From contig NZ_FRFA01000003.1 of the NCBI RefSeq assembly GCF_900143535.1, positions 326,687-390,686 of the forward strand: a DNA stretch of 64,000 bases, written 5' to 3'. The DNA is from Tateyamaria sp. Alg231-49 (lineage in GTDB: Bacteria > Pseudomonadota > Alphaproteobacteria > Rhodobacterales > Rhodobacteraceae). The notes beneath the pieces were generated by a model. It saw nothing but the letters and a program-made list of their open reading frames with translations. It ran no database searches and was not told the DNA's origin. Numbering within the stretch: position 1 is the first letter of the stretch; every line of letters begins with the position of its first letter. Positions 52,756-62,611 of the stretch are shown here, in pieces. The position numbers and the translations under genes are program-made.

Positions 52756-55700
52756 TTAACTCCAACGAAGAAGAGTTTCTGCTTGGCTCAGCACTGTATT
52801 GATTGCCGAAGGCGCAAGGTCTGGCGGGTATCCGAACTTTTTGAGGATACGTCGCACAAGTACCCTTAACTTTGCGCGTGCACTTTCTTTGAGATGCCAG
52901 TCGACAGTCACGTTTTTTTGGAGTTGTTCGACCAACTCATGCGCGATGACCCGCAATTCGTCGTTGCCCATGGCCTCAACAGCGCTGTCGTTTTGAGACA
53001 AGGCGTCATAGAAAGCCAACTCTTCATTGCTCATACCAAGTTCTTCGCCCCGCTGAACCGACGCGTTAAGCTCCTTGGCCATGTCGATTAATTCTTGGAT
53101 CATTTCCAGACTAGTGATGGCATTTGCATGATAACGGGCAACCGCTGCTTCGAGGCGCTCTGAGAAAGCTTTGGCTTCCACGACATTTTGTTTTTGACGC
53201 GAGTTTATTTCACCGGCCAGCAATTTGCGTAGAGCTTCCAACGCAAGATTTTTTTGTTTCATTTCTTGAATTTCAGACAGAAATTCATCTGACAAAACTG
53301 AAATTTCAGGACTTTTCATACCTGCTGCTGCGAGAACGTCGATGATGTTGGCATCAGCGATGGCTTCGGACATCAATTGTGCGACGGCAAATTCTTTTTC
53401 CCGTGTACTCATGCCCTTTTTGGGCGCAGTTTTAGTGAGACCTGCCTTCACCGCTTGGAAAAACCCGACTTCTTCCTTCACTTGCTTTGCATAGTCACTG
53501 GCTGATGCAAGAGCGAAGGCTTTTGAAACTTGCGAAACGAGATCTTGGAAGCGGTTCAACTCTTTGCGTTTTTCCTTCGCATTTCCGGCTCTGTCCGCAC
53601 TATCCTTTTGCTTTCCCAAAGCCCATTCCATGGCGTCAGCCAGCGCGCTTAGGCGTTGTTGCGGGTTACCCGTAATGCCGTTGCCATAGTTGTGTCCGGC
53701 AAAAAAATCTCGGCATTGCTCAACATATTCCTGCAAAGCAGCAACGGCTTCTTCTTCGCTTATACCGGTTTGGTCCCGGTCAGTTGCAGTGTAGTTCTGC
53801 AAAGCCTTTTTGAGGTTTTGGCCGATGCCAATGTAATCAACGACCAACCCACCGGGTTTATCTTTAAAGACGCGGTTCACTCGTGCAATGGCTTGCATTA
53901 GCCCGTGGCCTCGCATCGGTTTGTCGACATACATTGTGTGCATAGATGGCGCGTCAAACCCGGTCAGCCACATATCTCGAACCAGTACGAGCTTAAGTGG
54001 GTCTTGGGCATCGCGTGCTCGTTTGGCGAGCAGGTCACGGCGTGTTTTACTACCGATATGTTGCTGCCAATCCAAAGGATCAGAAGCCGAGCCGGTCATT
54101 ACAATCTTTATCGCACCTTCTGCATCATCGTCGGAATGCCAATCAGGTCTCAAGTCGATTATTTGGTTATAAAGGTCGACGCATATTTTGCGGCTCATGC
54201 AAACGACCATACCCTTGCCGTCCATAGCCTCAACCCGGGCTTCAAAGTGGCTCACTATGTCTGCAGCAACTTTTTCAAGACGAACAGGTGCTCCGACTAG
54301 CCTTTCTACACTACTCCAGCTTGCCTTGGCGCGTTCCTGTTCCGAAAGGGTTTCGTCGTCAAACAGAGCATCGATAGCGTCGTCGATCTGGGGCAACTTT
54401 TCTTGCTCTAGTTCAACACGCGCCAAACGGCTTTCATAATAAATCGGAACTGTCGCCTTATCTTCGACAGCGCGGCTGATGTCGTAGATATCAACGTACT
54501 CGCCAAAAACAGCGGGAGTATTTACGTCAGCGGCTTCGATTGGTGTTCCGGTAAAGCCTGCAAAGGAGGCATTTGGAAGCGCTTGACGGACATAGTGGGC
54601 GTAGCCGTAACGGCGTCCTCCGGTATCCCGGTTCAGCTTCGCATCAAAGCCATACTGACTGCGGTGGGCTTCGTCGGCCAGCACAACGATATTGCGACGG
54701 TCCGAAAGCATCGGAAAGTCTTCCTCCCCTGCTTCGGGAGAAAATTTTTGCAGAGTGGAAAACACTACGCCGCCAGACTGCCGATCAAGCTTTAAGCGAA
54801 GGTCGCCACGATCCTCGATCTGCTCAGGCGTTTGTCGGATCAGGTCCTTGCACATAGCAAATGTGGCGAACAACTGATCGTCGAGATCGTTTCTATCAGT
54901 CAGGACCACCACCGTTGGATTGCCCAAGGCTTCGGATCGGACCAAAAGACCAGCGAAGAACGCCATCAGAAAGCTCTTACCAGACCCTTGTGTATGCCAA
55001 ATTACCCCAACCTTGCGGTCACCATCTGCGCTGGTGGCGTCAATCGCGCTGTTCAGTGCTTTGCGTGCTCCATGGAACTGATGATAGCCGCCAACGATTT
55101 TGAATGGACCATCACCTTTGTCGCCAAACACCGTAAAGTCACGGATGAGTTGCAAAAGATATTCCGGTTGAAATACCCCTCGTATCAACGTTTCCATTTC
55201 CTTGGGGCCTTCGGGCGTGAAATCGTCCTGAGCGCCCGTCACAGTGCGCCACGGCATAAAGCGGTCCTCACCAGCGCTAAGCGACCCAATGCGCGCCTGT
55301 AGCCCGTCTGAGGTAATCAGAACAGCATTTGTCAGGAACAGTTTGGGTATCTGCTGCTTATAGGTTTGCAGTTGGTTGAACGCATCGGAAATTGTGGCGT
55401 TCTCACTCGCTGCGTTCTTTAGCTCGACAACGGCAACTGGAAGGCCGTTGATAAAGGCTACAATATCGGGGCGGCGATTATGCCCGCCCTCGACGACAGT
55501 GAATTGATTGGTAACCGTCCAGTCGTTGTTACTCGGGTTGGCGAAGTCGATCAGCCGAACTTTGTCGCCTTTGATTGATCCGTCCGCGCGGCGATATTCC
55601 ACATCAACGCCGTCAACAAGCAAGCGGTGAATGCGCCGATTTTCTTCGATTAAAGATGGGGTCTCGGATACTTGAACCTGCTTGATCGCTGCATCCAGTG

Positions 55701-55893
55701 CCTCTTGCGGAATATCAGGGTTCAACCGCATTGCCGCGTCTTGCAGAACATCGCTCAGCACCACTTCACCATAAGATCCACGGGCTTTTTCCGACCCATC
55801 TGGGCCAATCAGCATGGGATCGGCAAACGTCCAGCCTAACTCCTGAAAGAGCGCCAGAGCCGCTTGCTCAACAAGATCTTCGGTAAAACTCAC
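52756..55893 (-). CDS. hsdR: Type I restriction enzyme, R subunit
   Basis: A 1045-residue motor-nuclease. The PD-(D/E)XK nuclease is near the N-terminus (Asp143 in RRPDIVAF, Glu158 and Lys160 in VAVVELKN, then a Gln in FNQLQTYKQ). The SF2 helicase has Walker [12 protein letters not shown] (Lys306), [16 protein letters not shown], and motif [10 protein letters not shown]. The start is GTG, overlapping the stop of the DUF4268 gene as GTGA. It cuts DNA after translocation when HsdM/HsdS meet unmethylated sites. The gene order here, with two extra genes between hsdS and hsdR, is unusual. Confidence 0.94.
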   Translation of the reverse strand: MSFTEDLVEQAALALFQELGWTFADPMLIGPDGSEKARGSYGEVVLSDVLQDAAMRLNPDIPQEALDAAIKQVQVSETPSLIEENRRIHRLLVDGVDVEYRRADGSIKGDKVRLIDFANPSNNDWTVTNQFTVVEGGHNRRPDIVAFINGLPVAVVELKNAASENATISDAFNQLQTYKQQIPKLFLTNAVLITSDGLQARIGSLSAGEDRFMPWRTVTGAQDDFTPEGPKEMETLIRGVFQPEYLLQLIRDFTVFGDKGDGPFKIVGGYHQFHGARKALNSAIDATSADGDRKVGVIWHTQGSGKSFLMAFFAGLLVRSEALGNPTVVVLTDRNDLDDQLFATFAMCKDLIRQTPEQIEDRGDLRLKLDRQSGGVVFSTLQKFSPEAGEEDFPMLSDRRNIVVLADEAHRSQYGFDAKLNRDTGGRRYGYAHYVRQALPNASFAGFTGTPIEAADVNTPAVFGEYVDIYDISRAVEDKATVPIYYESRLARVELEQEKLPQIDDAIDALFDDETLSEQERAKASWSSVERLVGAPVRLEKVAADIVSHFEARVEAMDGKGMVVCMSRKICVDLYNQIIDLRPDWHSDDDAEGAIKIVMTGSASDPLDWQQHIGSKTRRDLLAKRARDAQDPLKLVLVRDMWLTGFDAPSMHTMYVDKPMRGHGLMQAIARVNRVFKDKPGGLVVDYIGIGQNLKKALQNYTATDRDQTGISEEEAVAALQEYVEQCRDFFAGHNYGNGITGNPQQRLSALADAMEWALGKQKDSADRAGNAKEKRKELNRFQDLVSQVSKAFALASASDYAKQVKEEVGFFQAVKAGLTKTAPKKGMSTREKEFAVAQLMSEAIADANIIDVLAAAGMKSPEISVLSDEFLSEIQEMKQKNLALEALRKLLAGEINSRQKQNVVEAKAFSERLEAAVARYHANAITSLEMIQELIDMAKELNASVQRGEELGMSNEELAFYDALSQNDSAVEAMGNDELRVIAHELVEQLQKNVTVDWHLKESARAKLRVLVRRILKKFGYPPDLAPSAINTVLSQAETLLRWS

Positions 55894-56861
55894 AGCGTAG
55901 CCTCGCTGGTTAGATCCTTTACCCGACGAGCAAATGCATTGTGCATTTGTTCAAGCGCTGGGACGATCCATGTTAGCAATTCGTTCCAGCTACTTTTGTC
56001 TGAAAGGTCTTTCATTGGGTGAAAGCCTATGATGCGACAAGCGCGTCTTTCTGGGAGAGGCATCCACACGAGTTCAAAACCGATCTCGGCCTCAATCGCC
56101 TCGCGTTCTTCTTCAAGCTGCTCGAAGTAGGCATTGGCGTTGTCGTCGCCCAGATAAAGTTCAACACCGATGCGGTCTTCCCGCGTGTTTATGATGGCAC
56201 CTAGGTGCATCCCCGAGCGACCGATTGAAAAGGTCGTCCAGTGCTGTGGCTGAGGCTTCTGAGACCTTAGCGTCTTATGACCGGCTAAACGCTCCTTCAT
56301 AACTTCCCAAAATTCAAGCTGAAGACGCTTCGTCTCCGTGAGTGCTGCAGGCTCCATAGAGCGAGCGGAGCGTCCCACTTCGCGCTTCCAGTCGTTTGGT
56401 TTGGCCACAATGTTGAACTTGGGGGCGGCCACGCTGTCGCCAATACGCCAAAGTTCGATCTCCAGGCCAAAGAACTGGTGGTCTTCGCCTGAAATCTCGT
56501 TGAGCCAGTCGATGGCGGCGCGATGTTCTTCATGGAATTTGGCCGCGACCCAAACGCAAGTCTTGGCCTCTAGGCCTGCGGAGTAGGTTAAGATTTGCCC
56601 AAGGTGGGAGTGGTCGGTGGTCTCCAACTGGTTTTCGATAACAACCCAGCCTGCATCTGTTGCCCCGGTGTCCTTGCAAAGGATGTCGGCGCTGAACCGT
56701 CCAACCCGGCGTTCCTCTTGCTCGACCTCCAACGACATGTTGAGCGTTTCGCCCAGCAGGTTGATATTCTCTTCTTGCGCAAGCCAAGGGGTGAAATCAC
56801 GATCTTCTTTAGACCATTCAACACGGAGATCTACGCGTTCTAGGCGGCCCAGCTTAGTCAT
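55890..56861 (-). CDS. DUF4268 protein with PD-(D/E)XK-like residues, inside the hsd operon
   Basis: A 323-residue protein. The N-terminal half has a nuclease-like arrangement: Asp59 in RFSADI, then Glu76 and Gln78 in VVIENQ, and a Gln in GQILTYSAG (the E-x-Q form, with Gln in place of Lys, is found in some PD-(D/E)XK families). The C-terminal half fits DUF4268: [26 protein letters not shown] and [17 protein letters not shown]. The ATG overlaps the previous gene's stop by eight bases, and its own stop overlaps the hsdR start. DUF4268 proteins are known near restriction systems; a role as nuclease is inferred. Confidence 0.65.
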   Translation of the reverse strand: MTKLGRLERVDLRVEWSKEDRDFTPWLAQEENINLLGETLNMSLEVEQEERRVGRFSADILCKDTGATDAGWVVIENQLETTDHSHLGQILTYSAGLEAKTCVWVAAKFHEEHRAAIDWLNEISGEDHQFFGLEIELWRIGDSVAAPKFNIVAKPNDWKREVGRSARSMEPAALTETKRLQLEFWEVMKERLAGHKTLRSQKPQPQHWTTFSIGRSGMHLGAIINTREDRIGVELYLGDDNANAYFEQLEEEREAIEAEIGFELVWMPLPERRACRIIGFHPMKDLSDKSSWNELLTWIVPALEQMHNAFARRVKDLTSEATL

Positions 56862-57741
56862 AAAGTGCAACTTCACTAATTTCGACAATACCTCGTAGGT
56901 TCATTTCTTCCATAGAGTTCTCCAACAAATCGCGGCTATCTTCGCCTTCCCTTAGATGCTGCACCCAAGACGGTGAACTTTGTTGGGGTTCAAAGTTCAT
57001 TTCTGGTCGATCTGCTTCGACATCACCTTCATCTTCTTGGCTAAGTGCAAAAAGCTGTTTTGCACCATGCGCCACTAAATTGGGTAAGGAGTTATCGACA
57101 GAGCGACTATCCCAACAGCAGGAGCAAACGAGACAGTTCCAAGGCACCATGGGGAAATCGCCTGGCTTGTTGTTTTTCCCCCACGTGGCATTTTTGACAG
57201 CTATCGCACTGGCTGCTGAAATCCCCCAATCACCAGAATGGTGTGGGAAGCAAGTTTTGAACCACCGACCTACATGAGGCCACCCCATAGCTTGCCTTAA
57301 GTCCAGCTTGTCGGAATTGTAAAAGGTGTAAATAGGAATAAGACCGTCACGGTAGTTTAAGAGAGTTTCGCATTGGTTCGGGTTCAACCTTCCCGTCGCC
57401 TTGCTGGCTTCCTTTTGACTATCGCTTTGGTGGAACAGCTTATCGTAATTTCCGCTTTTTTGGTAAATTCGCTTAGCTTGGATGCGCAGCCCAAATCCCT
57501 GACTTGGTCCACTCGAAAACCAAAACGCCCAATCGGCTCCGTTCGCACTCTCTTCGGCTTTAGTGTAGGCTTCGACGTCAAGGCCACGCCCCTTATGCTT
57601 TCGTGCAAGGTTAAGAAGCAATTCCTCTGTCGTTGTCTCTTCATTCCGAGGCAGTCCGAAGCGCTCGGCCTCCGACATATCGAACCAAACCTTATGTGCT
57701 TCTTTTCGGAATGAGCGACAGTAGTTGGGCACAACTTTCAT
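56854..57741 (-). CDS. DUF6615-like protein with restriction-endonuclease-like residues, inside the hsd operon
   Basis: A 295-residue protein. The N-terminal part has TEELLLNLARKHKG, YTKAEESANGADWAFWF (Asp70), GFGLRIQAKRIY (Gln88 and Lys90) and LNPNQCETLLNYRDGLIPIY, which I recall as the DUF6615 pattern. Glu40, Asp70 and QxK at 88-90 lie in the order of a PD-(D/E)XK nuclease core. A Cys cluster (CLVCSCC) lies in the second half. The ATG overlaps the hsdS stop as ATGA and its stop overlaps the DUF4268 gene, so it is co-translated with the RM genes. The nuclease idea is inference. Confidence 0.55.
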   Translation of the reverse strand: MKVVPNYCRSFRKEAHKVWFDMSEAERFGLPRNEETTTEELLLNLARKHKGRGLDVEAYTKAEESANGADWAFWFSSGPSQGFGLRIQAKRIYQKSGNYDKLFHQSDSQKEASKATGRLNPNQCETLLNYRDGLIPIYTFYNSDKLDLRQAMGWPHVGRWFKTCFPHHSGDWGISAASAIAVKNATWGKNNKPGDFPMVPWNCLVCSCCWDSRSVDNSLPNLVAHGAKQLFALSQEDEGDVEADRPEMNFEPQQSSPSWVQHLREGEDSRDLLENSMEEMNLRGIVEISEVALYD

Positions 57742-59066
57742 AATTTCCCCTCTGTATCCTTCAGGCGAATTTCGCCGGAGATGAGTTTGGGTAGGAGGAG
57801 GTCGCGCATCTCGGCGAGAGTTTGGTTTTCTCGTTCGTTCGCTTGGCGTTTGTGCAAGAGTGGCAAACCAATACCTTCAAAGGCTTCCGCGCAGTTTCCA
57901 GGTAGCAAAACCTCGGCCTGCATCAATACTTTTGGTGGCACACGCTGATGGCTGTTTGATGTGCCAGTGACCATCGCGGCCATTTTCTCACGCATCTCAT
58001 CTGAACGAAATAAGGCCTCAATTGTTGCCACCCCTAGGCCCGGTGCGGGCTTTAAGCATAGAAATTCTGTTGAGCAAATCTGGCGATGCTCGCCCGCGTT
58101 CTGGGGAACCCACACACGCTCAATGCGTGGGTTGAGCTTGGAAACTAGAAGTGAGTTTGCGGGAACTCCCGTCTTGTTGCTTTTGATCTCTGAGCCTAGT
58201 TCGCGCGTTGGCCAACTTGCTTTATCGAAGGAAGGCAGGCTGAAATGCTCGAATTCCTCGTCAAGGTGCTGATCTGGTTTGACCGACTGCTTTTGCTGTT
58301 CAACAACCGAGTTCAGCGGCCGGTATCGCCACCCTTCCGGCAAGCAATCATCACCCAACACCGCTGGAAAGAGCGGGGCGAGGGTGGCGGCTTTTTCGGG
58401 CGGGAAGGCGTGACCCACTATAGCAGTGGGTTCGGTGGCACCCTTCATCTGGCGGCGGGTGGGGCCGAAATCAACGAACCAATCCCGAAACAGCGCCCGC
58501 GCCATCTCTTCCAACGTCTCATTCATCCGCCGGTTCAGCTCGATTTTGTCGTCGAGTGAGGACAAAGAGGCCACGATTGCCTCCCGCTCGTCTCGCGGTG
58601 GCATAATGAAGCGAAATGCCTGAATTCGTGTTGGCGAAGTGTGTTTGACCGTTGAGCCGGTGTAGCTGCTGAGCACCTCGCTCCGATAAGCAGGTGTGCG
58701 CATCAGCCAATAAATGAAATCCTGACCAACGGCGTCGGACTTCATCACAACTTTACCAAGTCGTTGATTGTGTAGAAATGTTCTTGCTTCGACAGGAACA
58801 ATTGCGGGGTAGCCAAGTGTATCTCCAGCTTTGCTGAGGTCGGTCATCGTCACCAACAGCTCGCCGCCCTGCAGGGTATAGTCAGGCTCATTCGGCCCGT
58901 CGTAGTACTTCAGTTTGTTGAATTGGAACCCACCACCGATGGCAAAGTTACCCGGTGTAAGAAGGACGTCTCCCGGCGGCGTGTCGCTGAAATACTGCCC
59001 TTTGAAGGCAAACCCGTGCTTTATTTCGACAAGGTCGCCTAGACTGGTTTCCTCCCAATCAGGCAT
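57738..59066 (-). CDS. hsdS: Type I restriction enzyme, S (specificity) subunit
   Basis: A 442-residue specificity subunit with two target recognition domains. The first (about 1-150) opens [18 protein letters not shown]; the central spacer has [20 protein letters not shown] and [16 protein letters not shown]; the second (about 230-390) opens [17 protein letters not shown], and the distal spacer has [20 protein letters not shown]. The spacers are coiled coils that dock HsdM. The recognised bases cannot be read from sequence. The start overlaps hsdM by eight bases, and the stop overlaps the DUF6615-like gene by four. Confidence 0.93.
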   Translation of the reverse strand: MPDWEETSLGDLVEIKHGFAFKGQYFSDTPPGDVLLTPGNFAIGGGFQFNKLKYYDGPNEPDYTLQGGELLVTMTDLSKAGDTLGYPAIVPVEARTFLHNQRLGKVVMKSDAVGQDFIYWLMRTPAYRSEVLSSYTGSTVKHTSPTRIQAFRFIMPPRDEREAIVASLSSLDDKIELNRRMNETLEEMARALFRDWFVDFGPTRRQMKGATEPTAIVGHAFPPEKAATLAPLFPAVLGDDCLPEGWRYRPLNSVVEQQKQSVKPDQHLDEEFEHFSLPSFDKASWPTRELGSEIKSNKTGVPANSLLVSKLNPRIERVWVPQNAGEHRQICSTEFLCLKPAPGLGVATIEALFRSDEMREKMAAMVTGTSNSHQRVPPKVLMQAEVLLPGNCAEAFEGIGLPLLHKRQANERENQTLAEMRDLLLPKLISGEIRLKDTEGKL

Positions 59067-60621
59067 TGCGCGACACCATATTCATAACTGATCTGATATG
59101 CTCAGATTTCTGATCTGAAGCGTCGAGTTGGGAGCGGAGAAGTTCCTTTAAATTCAAAAACTTCTCCTCAAAGGACACCCCATCATCTTCATCCTCAGCG
59201 GTCCCAACATACCGCCCCGGTGTCAGAACGTGATCGAACTTGCGGATGGTATCCAGTCCTTCTGACTTACAGAACCCAGGCGTGTCGGCGTAGCCCTCCC
59301 AGCCTTTCTCCTCAAGCGTCTCAGGCTTGGCGCGCCAGCGGCGGTAGGTGCCTGCGATCTGCTCGATGTCTTCGTCCGAGAACTCGCGCCGCACCCGGTC
59401 TACCATATGGCCCATGTTGCGGGCGTCGATGAATAGCACCTCTCCGCGCCGGTCCCTCAACCCGTTCACAGATTTGTCCCGCGACAGTATCCACAGGCAG
59501 ACGGGAATTTGCGTCGAATAGAAAAGCTGCCCCGGCAGGGCGACCATGCAATCGACGCAGTCTTCCTCGATCAGGCGTTTTCTAATCTCGCCTTCGCCAC
59601 TGGTCTGGCTGGACATGGAGCCATTGGCGAGCACAACGCCCGCATGTCCGCGCGGGGCGAGGTGGTGGATGATGTGCTGTAGCCACGCGAAGTTGGCGTT
59701 GCCCTTGGGCGGGACCCCGTATTGCCAGCGCAGATCCTCGGCCAGACGATCCCCGCCCCAGTCCGAGATGTTGAACGGCGGGTTGGCAAGGATGTAATCG
59801 GCCTTGAGGTTCGGATGGCTGTCTTTGTGGAAGCTACCAGCGCTATCCCAGCCGATATCCGCATCAATACCGTGAACGGCAAGGTTCATTTTAGCGAGAC
59901 GCCACGTGGTGTGGTTGATCTCTTGGCCATAGACGGCAAGGTTTAGTGGATTGCCTCCATGCTCCTCGATGAACTTCTCGGACTGAATGAACATACCGCC
60001 GGAACCACAGCACGGGTCATAGACGCGGCCTTCGTAAGGCTCCAGCATTTCAACGAGGGTGCGAACAACAGAGCGAGGGGTAAAGAATTCGCCGCCACGT
60101 TTGCCTTCGGCGCTGGCAAAACCCGAGATGAAGTATTCGTAGACGCGCCCTAACAGGTCACGCGCCCGGTCGGCGCTATCATGCAGCTTGATGTTGGAAA
60201 AGAGATCGACCAGTTCGCCCAGCATTGTTTTGTCGAGCGTCGGGCGAGCGTAGGTTTTGGGAAGCACACCCTTGAGGCTTTCGTTGGTTGGCACCGCTTC
60301 AATAGCTTCCATCGCGTCATCGATGATTTTGCCGATATTTTCCGAGCGGGCGTTGTGCTGAATGTGCGACCAGCGGGCCGTGGGCGGCACCCAGAAGACG
60401 TTCTCAGCGAGATATTCCTCGGGGTCCTCTTCGTCCGCATATTCGTCATCAGAGAAGCGTTCATGGGTCGCTTGAAAGGCTTCTGAGATGTATTTTAGGA
60501 AGATCAGTCCAAGGGCTACGTGTTTGTACTCGGACGGTTCCAATGAACCGCGCATCTTGTCAGCGGCTTTGAAAAGTTCGGAAGCAAAATCAAGGTCGGA
60601 TTGCCGGGTATCTGCGCTCAT
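59059..60621 (-). CDS. hsdM: Type I restriction-modification, M subunit (N6-adenine methylase)
   Basis: A 520-residue methylase. The N-terminal helical HsdM_N region has [18 protein letters not shown]; the methylase domain has [30 protein letters not shown] (SAM binding) and the catalytic [11 protein letters not shown]. Six histidines and Glu-rich segments at the end contact HsdS. It methylates adenine in the HsdS target and is also part of the restriction complex. AAGGA lies seven bases before the ATG. It leads the operon hsdM-hsdS-DUF6615-DUF4268-hsdR. Confidence 0.95.
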   Translation of the reverse strand: MSADTRQSDLDFASELFKAADKMRGSLEPSEYKHVALGLIFLKYISEAFQATHERFSDDEYADEEDPEEYLAENVFWVPPTARWSHIQHNARSENIGKIIDDAMEAIEAVPTNESLKGVLPKTYARPTLDKTMLGELVDLFSNIKLHDSADRARDLLGRVYEYFISGFASAEGKRGGEFFTPRSVVRTLVEMLEPYEGRVYDPCCGSGGMFIQSEKFIEEHGGNPLNLAVYGQEINHTTWRLAKMNLAVHGIDADIGWDSAGSFHKDSHPNLKADYILANPPFNISDWGGDRLAEDLRWQYGVPPKGNANFAWLQHIIHHLAPRGHAGVVLANGSMSSQTSGEGEIRKRLIEEDCVDCMVALPGQLFYSTQIPVCLWILSRDKSVNGLRDRRGEVLFIDARNMGHMVDRVRREFSDEDIEQIAGTYRRWRAKPETLEEKGWEGYADTPGFCKSEGLDTIRKFDHVLTPGRYVGTAEDEDDGVSFEEKFLNLKELLRSQLDASDQKSEHIRSVMNMVSRNA

Positions 60622-60718
60622 TAAATGTCCTTGCCTCTGTAAATTTTCTTTTCCTCAACCGTAGGTTTGCGAGGACAGCTTGTCGAGGCAGGTTCCACCT
60701 CGAAACAATGATTTTCCG

Positions 60719-61645
60719 CTAGTGGGGCTGCGTGTATTTGAAGGTTGCTATCCGCGCCATTACGTCCATGGCGTCAACACCAACGAAGACTTCCTGATTG
60801 TGTTGTGTGACGCACGCAGAAAAAGCTCTGTGAAGTTCTGCTTCAACAGCTTGCGCGGCTTGTTCCGAGGGGTACGGTTGCGTTGCTTTCAGTTCCCATA
60901 GTTTTTCCCCGCGATCAGGTAACCTACCGAGATTGTAGGCGTCGCGACGGCTCTGAGGATTGTGGCTGTACCCAATTTTTACAGCATCACCCAAAGTCAA
61001 AACATATACATACCAAAAGTCATGATTTTTTGGCTCCACGGAATATGGATTTCTATGCTTGTTGAGCAACTTGATTACTTGCCCTTCCATCGAGCTGAAT
61101 TGAGGCTGCATAGGCTCAACTTCAATGGTTTGAAGCTCCATTAAAGAGGCAATCAATTTTGGGTCGCTTACTTCACGGATGGATGTGACGGCATCCATGT
61201 GGTGTGTTTTGTTGGTGTATCCTGTCAATTCGCGGAATAAGGGAAGGGTTTCAATTCCCCATATTCGCATAGCCCTTAAGGCGTATGGCCAACGATAGTT
61301 TCCGTCTTCATCAACATCCCACTCACTTTGGGATGTAATCCCAAAGTCAGTTGTGTCGGCTGTCGCGTGTGTGATCTGCCAAACACAGGCTACCCGGCCA
61401 GCAAGCTTCGGATCAATTGGTGCGCCCGAAGTTGGGGCGTTGGAAACGATCCCAAAGACTAAGTCCCCAGGTTGGCTGCGGTGAATGGCCATTGTCCGCG
61501 GACCCTTTCCTGTGAAGGTCATAGGATAGCCCTTAGAGGAACCCGCAGCGGAACCCCAAATATACGTATAGAAAACCCGGCGGCCCTCTTGTGTTCGTTC
61601 GACAAGTTTCTCAGAAGTAAGGGGCATCTGCTGCGGATTAGTCAT
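60719..61645 (-). CDS. PUA/EVE-like domain fused to a GIY-YIG (T5orf172-type) nuclease
   Basis: A 308-residue two-domain protein. The N-terminal half (about 20-150) has GRRVFYTYIWGSAAGSSKGY, SQPGDLVFGIVSN and LAGRVACVWQITHA, the pattern of a PUA/EVE-like fold that reads modified bases. The C-terminal half (about 211-290) has WYVYVLTLGDAVKIGYSHNP, Arg pair RR at about 233, and EAELHRAFSA with the metal Glu: a GIY-YIG/T5orf172-like nuclease. Modified-base readers fused to nucleases are known in type IV restriction. AAGGAAA precedes the ATG. It lies 97 bases upstream of hsdM on the same strand. Domain calls are by eye. Confidence 0.6.
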   Translation of the reverse strand: MTNPQQMPLTSEKLVERTQEGRRVFYTYIWGSAAGSSKGYPMTFTGKGPRTMAIHRSQPGDLVFGIVSNAPTSGAPIDPKLAGRVACVWQITHATADTTDFGITSQSEWDVDEDGNYRWPYALRAMRIWGIETLPLFRELTGYTNKTHHMDAVTSIREVSDPKLIASLMELQTIEVEPMQPQFSSMEGQVIKLLNKHRNPYSVEPKNHDFWYVYVLTLGDAVKIGYSHNPQSRRDAYNLGRLPDRGEKLWELKATQPYPSEQAAQAVEAELHRAFSACVTQHNQEVFVGVDAMDVMARIATFKYTQPH

Positions 61646-61772
61646 GCGTTGTTTCCTTTTTTATTCCGCCTACGCAATTGATATGGTTACGATGCTCTTC
61701 AGTGGCTTTGGAATTTACGCCATTGGCTTTAGAGACTTGGCCTTCTTTTTCAAATACAAGACGCATTGGATG

Positions 61773-62396
61773 TCAGTCGTTTGTCCCTCTTTTTTTGAAC
61801 TGTCTAAAGTGCACTTCGAGCAACGCCGGTGCGACGCTGTGATCAATCTCGCGTCCGTCGAGTTTTCCGTATGAAGTCGTCTTCAACTGTTCAGCAACCC
61901 GCAACCGGTTCGACTTTGGATCGATGCTCCAAAGCATTGCGTCAAATAACGAATGGAGGTCACGTCGTAGCAGCATCCCGTTGTCTGGATGATCCCATTT
62001 AGGATCGCCTGTATGTGGCATCACATGTGCTGCTTCGATTGCTTCAGGAATGGCACACCTGGAAACAGTGCAGTGTCCTTTATATCGAGCCATCAGTGCT
62101 TCTCGGAACTGTGCCTGTCCCGCTCGCGCTTTCTGCACCGTGGTCTTTCTGTCCCTTAATCCCGCCAATAAATCTTCTGTATGGTTTAGGACTTCGCGCT
62201 CCCAACCCTCGGGGTAACTATGGCGAACGTCTTTTTGAAGCTCGCGCGAATTTTCGTTTACGACACTGCAAAAGTCGGCGTAGTCGTCGTCTTCAATGAG
62301 GTAGACCGAACGGTGCCGGAACGTGCGCAGGTAATCTATAAGCCTACTGCCTGTCGCCTCCGTTTGGAGGTCACGAAACCCAAACGGTCGAAGCAA
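61773..62396 (-). CDS. HNH endonuclease (5' end disturbed)
   Basis: A 207-residue frame whose C-terminal half is an HNH_2-type nuclease: RYKGHCTVSRCAIPEAIEAA, HVMPHTGDPKWDHPDNGMLL and DLHSLFDAMLWSID. The Cys pairs and His residues give a zinc/metal site. The conserved-looking sequence continues upstream of the TTG at 62396 in the same frame to 62495 (DAFFSPNGYRLGDEIALELR) but no ATG or GTG is there; an ATG at 62497 region reads in another frame for nine codons and then stops. So the true start is probably lost by a one-base frameshift. HNH enzymes cut foreign DNA. It is 128 bases upstream of the PUA/GIY-YIG gene. Confidence 0.65.
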   Translation of the reverse strand: MLRPFGFRDLQTEATGSRLIDYLRTFRHRSVYLIEDDDYADFCSVVNENSRELQKDVRHSYPEGWEREVLNHTEDLLAGLRDRKTTVQKARAGQAQFREALMARYKGHCTVSRCAIPEAIEAAHVMPHTGDPKWDHPDNGMLLRRDLHSLFDAMLWSIDPKSNRLRVAEQLKTTSYGKLDGREIDHSVAPALLEVHFRQFKKRGTND

Positions 62397-62611
62397 GAGT
62401 TCGACGTTGCGTAGTTCTAATGCGATCTCATCGCCTAGTCGATAACCATTGGGAGAGAAGAAAGCGTCAGACCGGGTTAGAAAGCATGGCGACCATCAAA
62501 TGTTCACATCTGATCTGGTTTGATTGAAATCGTCTGCCAACCGGGCAGAAAGGCCAGATTGCTTAAATTGGGTTTGAGAGAGTTCAGTCACCGCGCACTT
62601 TTCCAAAGCGG

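Larger units (their letters stand above)
49346..62611. mobile_element. Genomic island downstream of tRNA-Lys carrying a defence cluster
   Basis: Between tRNA-Lys and an ordinary metabolic gene lies about 13 kb with prophage/plasmid-type replication genes on the left and restriction or nuclease genes on the right. The right part, from about 52 kb, is visibly richer in A and T than the flanks. No integrase gene and no repeat of the tRNA 3' end were found in the window, so the right boundary is set only by where ordinary genes resume (the stop at 62612). The AAA ATPase that ends early suggests that the island is partly deleted. Confidence 0.65.

Noticed and set aside
49346..62611. Direct repeats of the tRNA-Lys 3' end as an att site
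   Set aside because: I looked for the T-arm/acceptor sequence near the right edge of the island and saw no copy; a repeat may lie outside the window or be lost.
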